A DNA stretch of 64,000 nucleotides, from assembly GCF_000425805.1 (NCBI RefSeq), contig NZ_AUED01000004.1:124001-188000 (forward strand), written 5' to 3'. This document shows, in pieces, positions 44,185 through 53,813 of the stretch. Source of the DNA: Pseudomonas vranovensis DSM 16006. Lineage in GTDB: Bacteria > Pseudomonadota > Gammaproteobacteria > Pseudomonadales > Pseudomonadaceae. The first letter of the stretch is position 1. Each line of letters opens with the position of its first letter. A program made the translations under genes and the position numbers. The notes under the pieces are model-generated. The model had not been told where the DNA came from and made no database searches. It was given only the letters and a program-made list of their open reading frames with translations.

Positions 44185-45036
44185 ATGCGCACCTACCGGC
44201 TGGTGATTGCTTGCCCCGACCGCGTTGGCATCGTCGCCAAAGTCAGTAATTTTCTGGCGTCCTATAACGGCTGGATCAACGAAGCGAGCCATCACTCCGA
44301 TGAGCAGAGCGGTTGGTTCTTCATGCGCCACGAAATCCGCGCACAGACCCTGCCATTTGGTATCGAGGCGTTTCGCGAGGCGTTTGCGCCGATTGCCGAA
44401 GAGTTCTCCATGGTCTGGCGTATTACCGACACCGATCAGAAAAAGCGCGTGGTGCTGATGGCCAGCCGTGAGTCTCACTGCCTGGCCGACCTGTTGCACC
44501 GCTGGCACGCCAAGGAGCTGGACTGCGATATCCCGTGCGTCATTTCCAACCACAACGATCTGCGCAGCATGGTCGAGTGGCACGGTATTCCGTTTTTCCA
44601 CGTCCCGGTCGATCCGCAAGACAAACAGCCGGCCTTCGCCGAGGTCTCGCGCCTGGTCAAGGAACACGGCGCCGATGTCGTGGTGCTGGCCCGCTACATG
44701 CAGATCCTGCCACCACAGCTGTGCCAGGAGTATGCCCAGCAGGTCATCAACATTCACCACAGCTTCTTGCCGTCGTTCGTCGGTGCCAAGCCGTACCACC
44801 AGGCGTCGCTGCGTGGGGTGAAGCTGATTGGCGCTACCTGCCACTATGTGACCGAAGAGCTGGACGCCGGCCCGATCATCGAGCAGGACGTGGTGCGCGT
44901 CAGCCACAGCGACAGTATCGAGGACATGGTGCGTTTCGGCCGTGACGTCGAGAAAATGGTCCTGGCCCGGGGCCTGCGCTATCACCTGGAAGACCGCGTG
45001 CTGGTTCATGGCAACAAGACGGTGGTCTTCAACTAA
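44185..45036 (+). CDS. purU: Formyltetrahydrofolate deformylase (PurU)
   Basis: A 283-residue cytosolic enzyme that releases formate from 10-formyl-tetrahydrofolate. An N-terminal ACT domain (residues ~1-85; TYRLVIACPDRVGIVAKVSNFL) senses the methionine/glycine balance, and the catalytic formyltransferase fold has INIHHSFLPSFVGAKPYHQA (active-site N-H) and GATCHYVTEELDAGPIIEQD. The start is ATG 44185, with GGAG 8 nt upstream; a longer frame from 44152 has no such site. Confidence 0.95.
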   Translation: MRTYRLVIACPDRVGIVAKVSNFLASYNGWINEASHHSDEQSGWFFMRHEIRAQTLPFGIEAFREAFAPIAEEFSMVWRITDTDQKKRVVLMASRESHCLADLLHRWHAKELDCDIPCVISNHNDLRSMVEWHGIPFFHVPVDPQDKQPAFAEVSRLVKEHGADVVVLARYMQILPPQLCQEYAQQVINIHHSFLPSFVGAKPYHQASLRGVKLIGATCHYVTEELDAGPIIEQDVVRVSHSDSIEDMVRFGRDVEKMVLARGLRYHLEDRVLVHGNKTVVFN

Positions 45037-45059
45037 GACCGCCGCATGGAGGTTGCAAC

Positions 45060-45233
45060 ATGGCCGATCCCCTCGACAAGGCAACCTCCAAGGCCCCGCC
45101 GACCCTTGGCGAGGGCTGCCTCAGCCGCTACGACCCGGATGCACTCGACAGCGAGGACGGCACCGACTTTCCCGGTGCCGCCGAGCTTTGGGAGCAGGTC
45201 AAGCCTTCTCGCGACGAACCCGTGTCTGGTTGA
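45060..45233 (+). CDS. Small acidic protein downstream of purU
   Basis: A 57-residue product (MADPLDKATSKAPPTLGEG...) with the acidic segment DPDALDSEDGTDFPGAAELWEQV. GGAGG lies 7 nt before the ATG, strong support for translation, and it starts 23 nt after purU, so it is likely co-transcribed. Its last 35 nt overlap the 3' end of the convergent gene at 45199. No known domain; no membrane segment. Could be spurious, but the ribosome site and spacing favour a real gene. Confidence 0.6.
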   Translation: MADPLDKATSKAPPTLGEGCLSRYDPDALDSEDGTDFPGAAELWEQVKPSRDEPVSG

Positions 45234-46212
45234 AGCGCAAGCGCTCCAGTAGCGGGCGTCCCAGCAGGTAGAGAAACACCGGGCCGCCCGCGATCAAATA
45301 GAAGTAATAGGTCACCGCGCGCCAGATCAGAATCGCCGCCGCTGCAGTCGATTTGCCCACGAGGGGCGTCAGCAAGGTAGCCGATGTCAGTTCGGCGGCG
45401 CCGGCACCGCCTGGCAACAGGCTGAACTGCCCAGCGCTGAGCGAGAGCATCTGCACCAGAAAGCTCAGTACCCATTGCACGTCTACGCCCAGCCCGCGCA
45501 GGGCCAGGTACAGCACGCTATAGCGCAACCCCCAATGCACGCAGGTCAGGGCGAATACCAGCGTGAGCGTACGTTTGGGCAGGCGCCAGGTGTCGGCCAG
45601 GGCGCGGAAGAAGTGCAGCACTTTGCGCGTCCAGCGCCGACGTCGCGGCGCCGATATCTTCAGCCGGCGCAACAGTCGCCCATTGACCCGCAGCAACGCC
45701 CGCCGACATTTCACCAGCGCTACTCCAGCCACCAGCATTCCGAACATCAGCAGCGCGCTGCCCGCCAACATGCCTTCGAGGCTTCGACCCAGGCTGTGGA
45801 ACAGGGCATAGCCGGCAATCCCCAGCATGGCGCAGAGAAAGAACAGTAAATCGTTGATCTGGTCGGCGGCAAACACCGCCCCGCTGCGAGCGGGGCCGAT
45901 CCGGTCACGGGCCAGCAGAGCCATCAGGGCCAGTGGCCCGCCGCTGCCGCCTGGGGTGGTGCAGATGGCAAACTCGGTGGCCATGATCACCCCCAGGCTT
46001 CGTACACGGCCCAGATTCGACCCCTGGCTGCCGAGTAACAGCCGCAGGCGGATGGCATTGATGATCCAGCAGAGCAGGATCATGCCCAGCAAGCCAAGCA
46101 TCAGCCCGGGCGCAAAGGCACGCAGGCGGGTCAGCAGGTCGCTGCCACCGAGCAACGCCGGTACCAGCAGCGCAAGGATGAGCGCAAAGAGCAACCACGC
46201 CAGGCGCTTCAC
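45199..46212 (-). CDS. Lysylphosphatidylglycerol-synthase-type flippase domain protein (UPF0104)
   Basis: A 337-residue polytopic inner-membrane protein with about eight helices and the family signature TPGGSGGPLALMALLARD and SLLPGGAGAAELTSATLL. It corresponds to the transmembrane (flippase) half of MprF-type proteins, without the aminoacyl-transferase half. The start is GTG 46212, overlapping the stop of the upstream deacetylase gene by 4 nt (GTGA), so it is coupled to that operon. Probably moves or organises the lipid made by the other two enzymes; inference. Confidence 0.83.
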   Translation of the reverse strand: MKRLAWLLFALILALLVPALLGGSDLLTRLRAFAPGLMLGLLGMILLCWIINAIRLRLLLGSQGSNLGRVRSLGVIMATEFAICTTPGGSGGPLALMALLARDRIGPARSGAVFAADQINDLLFFLCAMLGIAGYALFHSLGRSLEGMLAGSALLMFGMLVAGVALVKCRRALLRVNGRLLRRLKISAPRRRRWTRKVLHFFRALADTWRLPKRTLTLVFALTCVHWGLRYSVLYLALRGLGVDVQWVLSFLVQMLSLSAGQFSLLPGGAGAAELTSATLLTPLVGKSTAAAAILIWRAVTYYFYLIAGGPVFLYLLGRPLLERLRFNQTRVRREKA

Positions 46213-46961
46213 GATGCCAGCCAGGCTGATTTGGTCAGGGGAGTACGGCCTTGTTGCAACAACTGCTGCAAGGTTCGCATCCAGTACTGGCGGGAAAAAC
46301 CGTGGCGCATATCTACCGGGTGCAAGCCCAGGCGAATCACGGGGGCTTGCTCAAGGCGCGCGGCCTGAAGCTCGCAGGCAATCCGCGACAATCCCCGTCG
46401 CCAGCTGCTGCGGGCACTCCACACAAGTCCGGGGGCCGCGACGGGGGAGAAGTGCGGCAATCGATAGAGGTGACGCGGGTCACTGGTGTACTGCAACGGC
46501 AACCTCCGCAGGGCCTGGCGAGTGCCCTCGCTCATCAACCAGGCCGGGGCGACGAAGCCTGCCAACGGCCAGTCGAATCGCTCGAACAGCGCCATGCCGG
46601 CCTGCAAGCGCTCCAGGGCAGTCGCCTGGTCGAGGCTATAGAACTCGCCTTCGTGGGTGTAGACGCGACGCATGAACCAGTTACCCGGCGAGTGCGGGGC
46701 CGGGCTGTCATCTAGGTGGTAATAGCCATGCAGGACCAGTTCGTCACCGCGATGCAGGCGCCAGTCCAGCAGTCGGCGAAAATGTTTGGCCTGTATCAGC
46801 GGGTCGCGCTTGTGAAAGTCGGGTACCACCAGCCAGGTCAGGGGGATGTTGCCCAAGGCATCCACTGCTTCGACGAATGGCTGGTAGTCCGGCCAGGTAT
46901 GGGGCGCCACGTCGTGCAGCACCAGCAGCAGGCTGCGTCGGCTGTCAGTAAGGTCAGGCAT
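46209..46961 (-). CDS. Polysaccharide-deacetylase-like protein (DUF2334 type)
   Basis: A 250-residue protein with NodB-like fold features: SLLLVLHDVAPHTWPDYQP (catalytic-Asp position), ELVLHGYYHLDD (the H-x3-H metal site as HGYYH) and VIRLGLHPVDM (C-terminal His). No signal peptide, so it acts in the cytosol or at the inner-membrane face. It overlaps the GT4 gene (8 nt) and the flippase-type gene (4 nt), forming a tightly coupled three-gene operon. Likely removes an acetyl group from an N-acetylated sugar on a lipid carrier; inference. Confidence 0.82.
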   Translation of the reverse strand: MPDLTDSRRSLLLVLHDVAPHTWPDYQPFVEAVDALGNIPLTWLVVPDFHKRDPLIQAKHFRRLLDWRLHRGDELVLHGYYHLDDSPAPHSPGNWFMRRVYTHEGEFYSLDQATALERLQAGMALFERFDWPLAGFVAPAWLMSEGTRQALRRLPLQYTSDPRHLYRLPHFSPVAAPGLVWSARSSWRRGLSRIACELQAARLEQAPVIRLGLHPVDMRHGFSRQYWMRTLQQLLQQGRTPLTKSAWLAS

Positions 46962-48066
46962 GGGCACGTACCGGCAGGCTATAGCCGAGCACCGCACGGT
47001 AGTGGGCCAGCAGGCCGTTGACCACCGTGTCCCAGGCGTAATGCTGCTCGGCATGCAGGCGTCCTTGTTGGCCAAGCTGCGCGGCGCCTTGCTCGAAAAC
47101 CTCCCGCACGGCCCTGGCCATGGCCAAGCCGTCATTGGGTTGGCACAGGCGGCCGAAGCGCTCGTCGACAATTTCCTCGAATGCGCCGGCCGCTACCGCA
47201 ATCACCGGAATTGCACTGGCCATGGCCTCGAGAATCACCAGGCCGAAGGTCTCCTGATCGCCGGCATGGACCAGGGCATCGGCGCTGGCCAGTAGCCGCG
47301 CGACTTCATTGGCGGGGCAGAAGTGGTCGATGACTGTGACATTGGCTGGAACCATGGCGGGCATGTGCGAGCCGACCAGCAACAGGTGATAGTGCTTGCC
47401 CAGGCGCCTCATGCAGTCGAGCAGCACCGGCAGGTTTTTCTCTCGCGAGCCGCGGCCTGCAAACACCAGCAGGTGGGTGTTGTCGGCAATGTTCAACTGT
47501 TGGCGCACCGTGTTATCGCGGTGACGCGGGTGAAAGGCCGTGAGGTCGACGCCCAGGCGTTGTACATGAACGTTGTCGATACCCAGGCCTCGCAGTTTGT
47601 TGGCCATCACCTGGCTTGGGGCCAGGACCCGGTCGAAATTGCCGTACAGCTTGCTGACATAGGCTTCGACATTGGGAGTGAACCAGTTACCCATGCGGTT
47701 GCTGACCAGCAGCGGCAGATCGGAATGATAAAAGCCGATCACCGGCACATCGAGCTGGCGCCGCGCATCCAGGGCCGCCCAGGCGGTCAGGTAGGGGTCG
47801 CCGACCTCGATCAGGTCGGGTTGCAGATCGTGCAGCACGTTGCGCCAGGGGGCCAGGCGCAACGGGAAGCGGTAACCGTTACCGAAGGGCAGGGCCGGGG
47901 CGGGCACGTGGTAGATGCCATTGGCATGACTGGCGCTGGCGCCGGGAATCAACAGGCTGTGGCGGACATCGGGGGTGAGTCCAAGGCGGCGATGTTTGGC
48001 ATCAAGATAAGTACGCACGCCGCCGCTGGCGGGGGCGTAGAACATGGTGATGTCAGCGATGTGCAC
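46954..48066 (-). CDS. GT4-family glycosyltransferase
   Basis: A 370-residue enzyme with two Rossmann halves. N-terminal: TMFYAPASGGVRTYLDAK. C-terminal: VFAGRGSREKNLPVLLDCM and the GT4 E-x7-E motif in GDQETFGLVILEAMASAIPVIA. It transfers a nucleotide sugar to an acceptor, often a lipid. I chose GTG 48066 because GGAGG lies 10 nt upstream; a start at ATG 48075 has its ribosome site too close, and 48105 has none. First gene of the operon with the deacetylase-like and flippase-like genes. Confidence 0.85.
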   Translation of the reverse strand: MHIADITMFYAPASGGVRTYLDAKHRRLGLTPDVRHSLLIPGASASHANGIYHVPAPALPFGNGYRFPLRLAPWRNVLHDLQPDLIEVGDPYLTAWAALDARRQLDVPVIGFYHSDLPLLVSNRMGNWFTPNVEAYVSKLYGNFDRVLAPSQVMANKLRGLGIDNVHVQRLGVDLTAFHPRHRDNTVRQQLNIADNTHLLVFAGRGSREKNLPVLLDCMRRLGKHYHLLLVGSHMPAMVPANVTVIDHFCPANEVARLLASADALVHAGDQETFGLVILEAMASAIPVIAVAAGAFEEIVDERFGRLCQPNDGLAMARAVREVFEQGAAQLGQQGRLHAEQHYAWDTVVNGLLAHYRAVLGYSLPVRAHA

Positions 48067-48185
48067 GATCAGCATCCCTCCGAGATCGCATTCAGAGTGT
48101 GTCATCAGGCATTGGCATGCACCTGAGGACGCGCCCTAAGGTTGACCTCTGTTAAGGATAGTTTGTTCGATCGGGCTTAAGGGGA

Positions 48186-48211
48186 GGGGCAGCGGCGGGC
48201 GCGGCTGCCCC
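48186..48211 (-). terminator. Hairpin after the chemoreceptor gene
   Basis: GGGGCAGC and GCTGCCCC pair across ten nt just past the chemoreceptor stop. Poor T-run (TCCCCTT), so termination strength is doubtful. Confidence 0.4.
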
Positions 48212-48217
48212 GGGCGC

Positions 48218-50098
48218 TTAGATGCGGAAGCTGCCCACCAGCTGTTTCAGACGGCTGGCTTGTTGCTCGAGGTCGGCGCAGGCGCGCAGGGTCGATTGCA
48301 GGTTCTCGACCCCTTCCTGGTTGAGCATGTTGATCTCGTTGATGTCCATGTTGATCGAGTCGACCACGGCCGTCTGCTCCTCGGTGGCAGTGGCCACCGA
48401 CTGGTTCATGCCGTCGATCTCGCCGATGCGCAACGTGACGCTGCCCAGGCGCTCGCCGGCCTGGTTGGCGATTTCCACGCTGTCCTGGCTGTGGCGTTGG
48501 CTCTGGCCCATGGTATCGACCGACTCGCGCGCCCCTACCTGCAGCTCTTCGATCATGTTCTGTACCTGTTGTGCCGACTCTTGGGTGCGATGGGCGAGGT
48601 TGCGAACCTCGTCGGCGACCACGGCAAATCCGCGTCCGGCTTCACCGGCCCGCGCCGCTTCAATGGCGGCGTTGAGGGCGAGCAGATTGGTCTGCTGGGA
48701 AATGCTGGTGATCACTTCGAGGATTTGGCCGATGTTCACCGTCTTGCTGTTGAGCGTCTCGATGTGCGAGCTGGAGGTGCAGATCAAATCCGACAGACGG
48801 TTCATCGCCGCGATGCTGCGATCGACCACCTGCTGGCCTTCCTCGGCCAGGTGACGGGCAGAGCTTGCCTGCTGCGAAGCTTGCGCGGCGTTGTGGGCAA
48901 TTTCCTGGGCGGCGGCGCCGAGCTGGTTGATGGCAGCGGCCACGCTGTTGGTGCGGTTGGACTGCTCGTCGGAGTTGACCATCGAGGAGTTGGAGGCGCT
49001 GACCACCCGCAGGGCGACTTCGTTGACCTGCTCGGTTGCTGACGACACTTCACGAATCGAGCCGTGGATACGTTCCACGAAGCGGTTGAATGCCGTGCCC
49101 AGGGTGCCGAATTCGTCGTGGTTGTGGATGGTCAGGCGTTTGGTCAGGTCGCCTTCGCCTTCGGCGATGTCTTCCATGGCCCGGGTCATGGTGTGCAGCG
49201 GTTGCAGCAACACGCGGATCAACAGGCCGAGCAGGGCGATGATGATCGCCACGGCCACCAGGGTGGCGATCACCGCCGAGGTGCGGAACTCGCTGAGCAT
49301 TGCATAGGCTTTGTCTTTATCGACAGACAGGCCGATGTACCAGTTGGCCGAGGGCAGGCCCTTGACCGGGGCGAAGGTCAGCAGGCGGGTTTCGCCGTTG
49401 AGCTGGACTTCGCTGAGGTCCTTGGTCAGGCGCGGGGTGTTCTGCGGGAACAGGTCCGACAGCGACTTCATCACCAGGTCCTTGTCCGGGTGGACCAGGA
49501 TTTTGCCCTGTTCGTTGACCAGGAAGGCGTAGCCCATGCCGCCGAAATTCAGCGAGTTGATGATTTCTACCAGGCCGTCCAGCGCCAGGTCGCCACCCAC
49601 CACGCCGACATTGCGTGCGGCGGTGGCGACGACTGATATCACCATCTTGCCGGTGCTGACATCAATGTAGGGTTCAGTCAGGATCGGTCCGTTGGCAGCC
49701 ATGCCGTCCTTGTACCAGGGGCGAACGCGTGGGTCGTAGCCATCGGGCATTTTGGTTTGCGGGCGAATGGTGAAACCACCGTTGACGTCACCCAGGTAGA
49801 TCGTCAGAAAACTTGAGACCAGTGCTTGCTGACCGAGCAACGTGCCGATGTGTTCGGCATCGGGGTAGGTGGCAATGTTTTGTGCCACGTTTTGAACCAG
49901 GAGGATGCGGCCATCAAAAAGGCTCTTGATAGTGGTCGAAGTGCTGTCGCCCATCTCGGCAAGATAACTTTCCAGATCTTCGCGAATAGCATTACGCTGC
50001 AAGAAATCGTTGTACAAAGTAAAGAGTGTGAACGCGATCATGACGATCAGAGAAGCGGCCAGAAGGATCTTGTGGCTGAATCGGAGGCTTTTGTTCAT
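48218..50098 (-). CDS. mcpG: Methyl-accepting chemotaxis protein, dCACHE type (McpG-like)
   Basis: A 626-residue receptor. TM1 (11-33), a periplasmic double-CACHE domain (~35-275), TM2 ([19 protein letters not shown]), HAMP, and a C-terminal signalling domain with the hairpin tip [37 protein letters not shown]. The ligand motif of amino-acid-binding dCACHE domains is present (DPRVRPWY and LTEPYID, with Asp in VGGDLALD). The P. putida receptor in this place next to the GT4 operon and PiT transporter is McpG, which binds GABA, so that ligand is likely but unproven here. The start is ATG 50098; the longer frame to 50143 lacks a ribosome site. Confidence 0.87.
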   Translation of the reverse strand: MNKSLRFSHKILLAASLIVMIAFTLFTLYNDFLQRNAIREDLESYLAEMGDSTSTTIKSLFDGRILLVQNVAQNIATYPDAEHIGTLLGQQALVSSFLTIYLGDVNGGFTIRPQTKMPDGYDPRVRPWYKDGMAANGPILTEPYIDVSTGKMVISVVATAARNVGVVGGDLALDGLVEIINSLNFGGMGYAFLVNEQGKILVHPDKDLVMKSLSDLFPQNTPRLTKDLSEVQLNGETRLLTFAPVKGLPSANWYIGLSVDKDKAYAMLSEFRTSAVIATLVAVAIIIALLGLLIRVLLQPLHTMTRAMEDIAEGEGDLTKRLTIHNHDEFGTLGTAFNRFVERIHGSIREVSSATEQVNEVALRVVSASNSSMVNSDEQSNRTNSVAAAINQLGAAAQEIAHNAAQASQQASSARHLAEEGQQVVDRSIAAMNRLSDLICTSSSHIETLNSKTVNIGQILEVITSISQQTNLLALNAAIEAARAGEAGRGFAVVADEVRNLAHRTQESAQQVQNMIEELQVGARESVDTMGQSQRHSQDSVEIANQAGERLGSVTLRIGEIDGMNQSVATATEEQTAVVDSINMDINEINMLNQEGVENLQSTLRACADLEQQASRLKQLVGSFRI

Positions 50099-50268
50099 AA
50101 CGTGTCGGTCCGCTAAGGTTTTGTTATCCGGGTTCGTTCGCACAAAGAACAGTTTGAAAGCAGTGCAGGTCCCCTTTCCTTATCGGGCTATTCCTGTCTT
50201 TCTGGTGGTCTATCGCTAACTTGATATCGGCCGCTTCGAGCCAAAGCTTAAACAGAGGGTAAAAATAC

Positions 50269-51747
50269 ATGCCTGACTCTTCGCAGTTCATGCTCGGCGC
50301 GGATCTTGCCGGTCAACCGGTGTCCCAGGCCATGCGCCTGGCCAACCGCCATGGGTTGATCGCTGGCGCCACCGGCACTGGCAAGACCGTGACCCTGCAG
50401 CACATGGCCGAGGCCTTCAGCGATGCCGGCGTGGCGGTGTTCGCCGCCGACGTCAAAGGCGACCTGTGTGGCCTGGGCGCCGTGGGCAATCCGCAGGGCA
50501 AGGTGGCCGAGCGTATTGCCGGGATGCCCTGGCTCGAGCACCGGCCGCAGGCATACCCGGTCAGTCTGTGGGATATCCACGGCCAATCCGGCCATCCCTT
50601 GCGCACCACCCTCAGTGAAATGGGCCCGCTGCTGCTGGGCAACCTGTTGGAACTGAGCGACTCCCAGCAGGCTGCGCTCTATGCCGCCTTCAAGGTGGCC
50701 GACCGTGAAGGTCTGCTGCTGCTTGATATCAAGGATCTCAAGGCACTGCTGGCACATCTGAAGGACAACCCGCAGTTGCTGGGCGAAGACAGTGCGCTGA
50801 TGACGACCGGCTCCAGCCAGGCGCTGTTGCGGCGCCTGGCCACCCTCGAGCAGCAGGGCGCCGAAGCGCTGTTTGGCGAACCGGCGCTGCAGTTGGAAGA
50901 TATCCTGCGCCCGGATGCCGATGGTCGCGGGCGCATTCACCTGCTGGATGCCAGCCGCCTGGTGCATGAGGCGCCGAAGGTATATGCGACCTTCCTGCTG
51001 TGGCTGCTGGCCGAACTGTTCGAGCAACTGCCCGAGCGCGGCGATGCCGACAAACCATTGCTGGCATTGTTCTTCGATGAAGCGCACCTGTTGTTCAACG
51101 GCACGCCCAAGGCCTTGCAGGACCGGCTGGAGCAGGTGGTGCGGCTGATCCGTTCCAAAGGTGTCGGGGTGTACTTCGTCACCCAGTCGCCGAGTGACCT
51201 GCCTGATGATGTCCTGGCGCAGTTGGGCCTGCGTGTCCAGCATGGCCTGCGGGCGTTCACCGCCAAGGAGCAGAAGTCGTTGAGGGCCGTGGCAGAGGGT
51301 TTTCGTCCCAACCCTGCGTTCGACACCTTGAGTGTGCTGACCGAGCTTGGCATCGGTGAAGCGCTGGTGGGCACCCTGCAGGAAAAAGGCACGCCGGGCA
51401 TGGTCCAACGGGTGCTGATCGCGCCGCCGCAGTCACGGATCGGACCCTTGAGCGCCGCCGAACGCACCGCGTTGGTTGCATCCTCTGCGCTGGGCGGGCG
51501 CTACGACAAACCCGTTGACCGTGAGTCGGCCTACGAAATGCTCACCGCGCGAAAGGGCGAAGCACCGACACCCGGGCAAGCGCCGGCTGCCGCAGAGGAG
51601 AGCCTGGCCGACAAAGCCGGTGAGTTCCTGCAGAGTGCCGCGGGGCAAGCGATCAAGTCGGCGGTGCGTCAGGCCGCCAACCAGTTTGGTCGTCAGCTGG
51701 TGCGTGGCTTGATGGGGTCGTTGCTGGGCGGCAGCAAGAAGCGCTGA
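50269..51747 (+). CDS. HerA-like ATPase (DUF853 / YjgR family)
   Basis: A 492-residue P-loop ATPase of the HerA/FtsK superfamily. Walker A is GATGTGKT (residues ~33-40), Walker B LLALFFDEAHLL, and an Arg-finger region follows (LRVQHGLRAFTAKEQKSLR). The C-terminus has a Gly/Ala/Gln-rich tail. YjgR-type proteins are widespread; role in DNA metabolism inferred from the fold. No NurA nuclease partner is nearby, which separates it from the HerA-NurA repair system. The start is ATG 50269. Confidence 0.88.
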   Translation: MPDSSQFMLGADLAGQPVSQAMRLANRHGLIAGATGTGKTVTLQHMAEAFSDAGVAVFAADVKGDLCGLGAVGNPQGKVAERIAGMPWLEHRPQAYPVSLWDIHGQSGHPLRTTLSEMGPLLLGNLLELSDSQQAALYAAFKVADREGLLLLDIKDLKALLAHLKDNPQLLGEDSALMTTGSSQALLRRLATLEQQGAEALFGEPALQLEDILRPDADGRGRIHLLDASRLVHEAPKVYATFLLWLLAELFEQLPERGDADKPLLALFFDEAHLLFNGTPKALQDRLEQVVRLIRSKGVGVYFVTQSPSDLPDDVLAQLGLRVQHGLRAFTAKEQKSLRAVAEGFRPNPAFDTLSVLTELGIGEALVGTLQEKGTPGMVQRVLIAPPQSRIGPLSAAERTALVASSALGGRYDKPVDRESAYEMLTARKGEAPTPGQAPAAAEESLADKAGEFLQSAAGQAIKSAVRQAANQFGRQLVRGLMGSLLGGSKKR

Positions 51748-51759
51748 ATCGCAGGCATG

Positions 51760-51786
51760 AAAAAGGCGCCTTGAAGGCGCCTTTTT
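51760..51786. terminator. Bidirectional terminator, HerA-like ATPase / PiT transporter
   Basis: AAAAAGGCGCC and GGCGCCTTTTT pair across TTGAA between convergent genes. Confidence 0.9.
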
Positions 51787-51800
51787 CAATGCGGGACAGT

Positions 51801-53273
51801 TCAGACGATGAACTTGGTCGCCAACCAGAACAAGGCTGCCGACAGACCCACGGTTGCCGGCAGGGTCAGTACCCAGGCCAGCAGGATGGTGCGCACGGTG
51901 CCGCCTTGCAGGCCGCTTTTGTTCGCGACCATGGTACCAGCCACGCCCGACGACAATACGTGGGTGGTCGACACTGGTAGGCTGAAGATGTTGGCCATGC
52001 CGATGGCACACGCCGCGGTGATCTGTGCCGACATGCCCTGGGCATAGGTCATGCCCTGCTTGCCGATCTTCTCACCGATGGTCAGTACCACGCGCTTCCA
52101 ACCAACCATGGTACCCAGGCCCAGGGCCAGGGCAACGGCGATGATCACCCAGAATGGGGCGTATTCGGTGGTGGCGGTCAGGTCCTTGCGCAGTTTGTCC
52201 AGGTCAGCCTTTTCACGTGCCTGCAGGCCCGGCAGCTTGCCTACCTTCTTGGCCGTGTCGTCCAGGCAGAGCAGGTAGCGACGCACTTCGATGCGCTTTT
52301 CAGGCGTCAGCGAACGGTACTCGGTCACGCCCTTGAGCGAGTGCAGCAAGGCGTTGATGGTCGGCTCGGTCTGCTGCGGGTTGCAACTGAACTGCTCCGG
52401 CAGGTCGCCATCCTGAGCTTTGCCCAGGGCCAGGAACTCACCCAGGGTAGCTTCGTTGCGCTGGTAGAACTGGCTCAGGTGCAGGGTGGCGTCGCGGGTA
52501 CGCTCGATCTGGTAGGTGGTGCTGTTGAGGTCCAGGACGAACTGCGCAGGAACGATACCGATGAGCACCAGCATGATCAGGCCGATGCCTTTCTGGCCAT
52601 CGTTGGAGCCATGCACGAAGCTGACCGCCATGGCCGAGATCACCAGAACCAGACGGTTCCAGAACGGCGGGTGCTTTTTATCGTCGAGTTTGCGGCGCTG
52701 TTCAGGCGTCTTGTGCATCTTCGACAGCGGGCGCCACCATTTCAGGCCCAGCAACACCAGGGCTGCCACGGCAAAACCGGCCATGGGCGAGAGCACCAGG
52801 GACATGCCGATATCGATAGCTTTCTGCCAGTTGACCCCGTCACCCAATGGAATGTCGCTGATCAGGGCGTTGGCAAGGCCTACACCGAGGATCGAACCGA
52901 TCAGGGTATGAGAGCTGGACGCCGGAATTCCGAAGTACCAGGTACCCAGGTTCCAGGCGATGGCTGCGGCCAGCAGGGAGAAGACCATGGCCAGGCCGTG
53001 GCCTGTGTTCACATTGATCAGCAGCTCTACCGGCAACAGGTGAACGATGGCATAGGCCACCCCGACACCGCCGAGCAGAACGCCGAGGAAGTTGAACACC
53101 CCGGAGAAGAACACCGCCAGGTGAGGCGGCATGGCTTTGGTATAAATGACTGTAGCTACCGCGTTGGCGGTGTCATGAAAGCCATTAATGAACTCGAAGG
53201 CGAGTACGAAGGTCAAAGCGAGCAGCAAGCTCACCAGTACCCAGGCATCAAGTCCGCTGAATAAATCGATCAT
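51801..53273 (-). CDS. PiT-family low-affinity inorganic phosphate transporter
   Basis: A 490-residue inner-membrane permease with N- and C-terminal PiT repeats. Signature pairs: NGFHDTANAVATVIY near the N-terminus, SSSHTLIGSILGVGLANA, HGSNDGQKGIGLIM and STTHVLSSGVAG in the second half. The central hydrophilic loop (about residues 200-370) is long. It imports metal-phosphate with protons. The gene is transcribed toward the terminator shared with the HerA-like gene; no Pho box is visible upstream, as expected for a constitutive system. Confidence 0.93.
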   Translation of the reverse strand: MIDLFSGLDAWVLVSLLLALTFVLAFEFINGFHDTANAVATVIYTKAMPPHLAVFFSGVFNFLGVLLGGVGVAYAIVHLLPVELLINVNTGHGLAMVFSLLAAAIAWNLGTWYFGIPASSSHTLIGSILGVGLANALISDIPLGDGVNWQKAIDIGMSLVLSPMAGFAVAALVLLGLKWWRPLSKMHKTPEQRRKLDDKKHPPFWNRLVLVISAMAVSFVHGSNDGQKGIGLIMLVLIGIVPAQFVLDLNSTTYQIERTRDATLHLSQFYQRNEATLGEFLALGKAQDGDLPEQFSCNPQQTEPTINALLHSLKGVTEYRSLTPEKRIEVRRYLLCLDDTAKKVGKLPGLQAREKADLDKLRKDLTATTEYAPFWVIIAVALALGLGTMVGWKRVVLTIGEKIGKQGMTYAQGMSAQITAACAIGMANIFSLPVSTTHVLSSGVAGTMVANKSGLQGGTVRTILLAWVLTLPATVGLSAALFWLATKFIV

Positions 53274-53612
53274 GAAGGTTTTCTGACCCGGTCATAAGGG
53301 GGCGCGATTATGCCAGAAAAGCCTGTTAATCGATGCACTTGCTGCCGACCGGTTTACGCCGTTGCGACGCTGTCCCTCGGGTTAAAGTGTCGGGAACGAT
53401 CAGGAAAACCCCCTCTAAAATCGGTAAAAATCCAGAAAATTTAAGGGTTTACGTTGTTGGTTGGCTGTAATGAAAAATTCAAACAACTGTATTAAATTTG
53501 TGAGATTACGTTACCAGTCACTGTAGGTCGCGTAACGATCGGTCTTGAGAATTTCGACCACGCGCACCCTCGGCCGCCTGCACCCGGCAGGCGGCAGCGA
53601 CCCTTCGAGTGG
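53274..53612. other. Gene-poor 339-bp gap with a GC-rich hairpin
   Basis: The first ~240 bp are AT-rich upstream DNA of the PiT gene, including the run AAAATCGGTAAAAATCC; its promoter should be there. At 53573-53595 a perfect 9-bp inverted repeat (GCCGCCTGC / GCAGGCGGC, 5-nt loop) sits 18 nt past the stop of the small gene and may end its transcript, though there is no T-run. I see nothing else. Confidence 0.45.
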
Positions 53613-53813
53613 CTAGCCTTCGTCGGTCTTGAGTTCTTTTTCTATTTTCTGCAGTTCCTGGGCAAACGCCTGGTCGAGGATGCTTGCGCGTTTGCGCCAA
53701 GGCTTGCGTTCAGGGTCGGGCTGGGCGGCGTAAGTGGTGACCTCTCCGCCGTAAACTTCCTTGTAACGTTGTTCCTGGCGCTCAAGTTCCGCGCGCAGTT
53801 CGTCTTTCGTCAC
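53613..53813 (-). CDS. Small charged conserved-type protein, function unknown
   Basis: A 66-residue product ([23 protein letters not shown]...). It is highly charged, with helical N- and C-terminal parts ([35 protein letters not shown]) flanking a Tyr/Pro-rich turn ([17 protein letters not shown]). No signal or membrane segment. The start is GTG 53813, with AGGTAG about 9 nt upstream. A gene of this size occurs between the PiT gene and pcaR in P. putida. An upstream frame ends with a GTGA overlap on its start. Confidence 0.65.
   Translation of the reverse strand: MTKDELRAELERQEQRYKEVYGGEVTTYAAQPDPERKPWRKRASILDQAFAQELQKIEKELKTDEG

Noticed and set aside
50269..51747. HerA-NurA-type repair or phage-defence module
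   Set aside because: Only the single DUF853 ATPase is present; neighbours are a chemoreceptor and a phosphate transporter, with no nuclease.
53518..53700. A 60-codon minus frame next to the small gene at 53613
   Set aside because: Out-of-frame overlap with the better supported 66-residue gene; Arg-rich composition typical of shadows.
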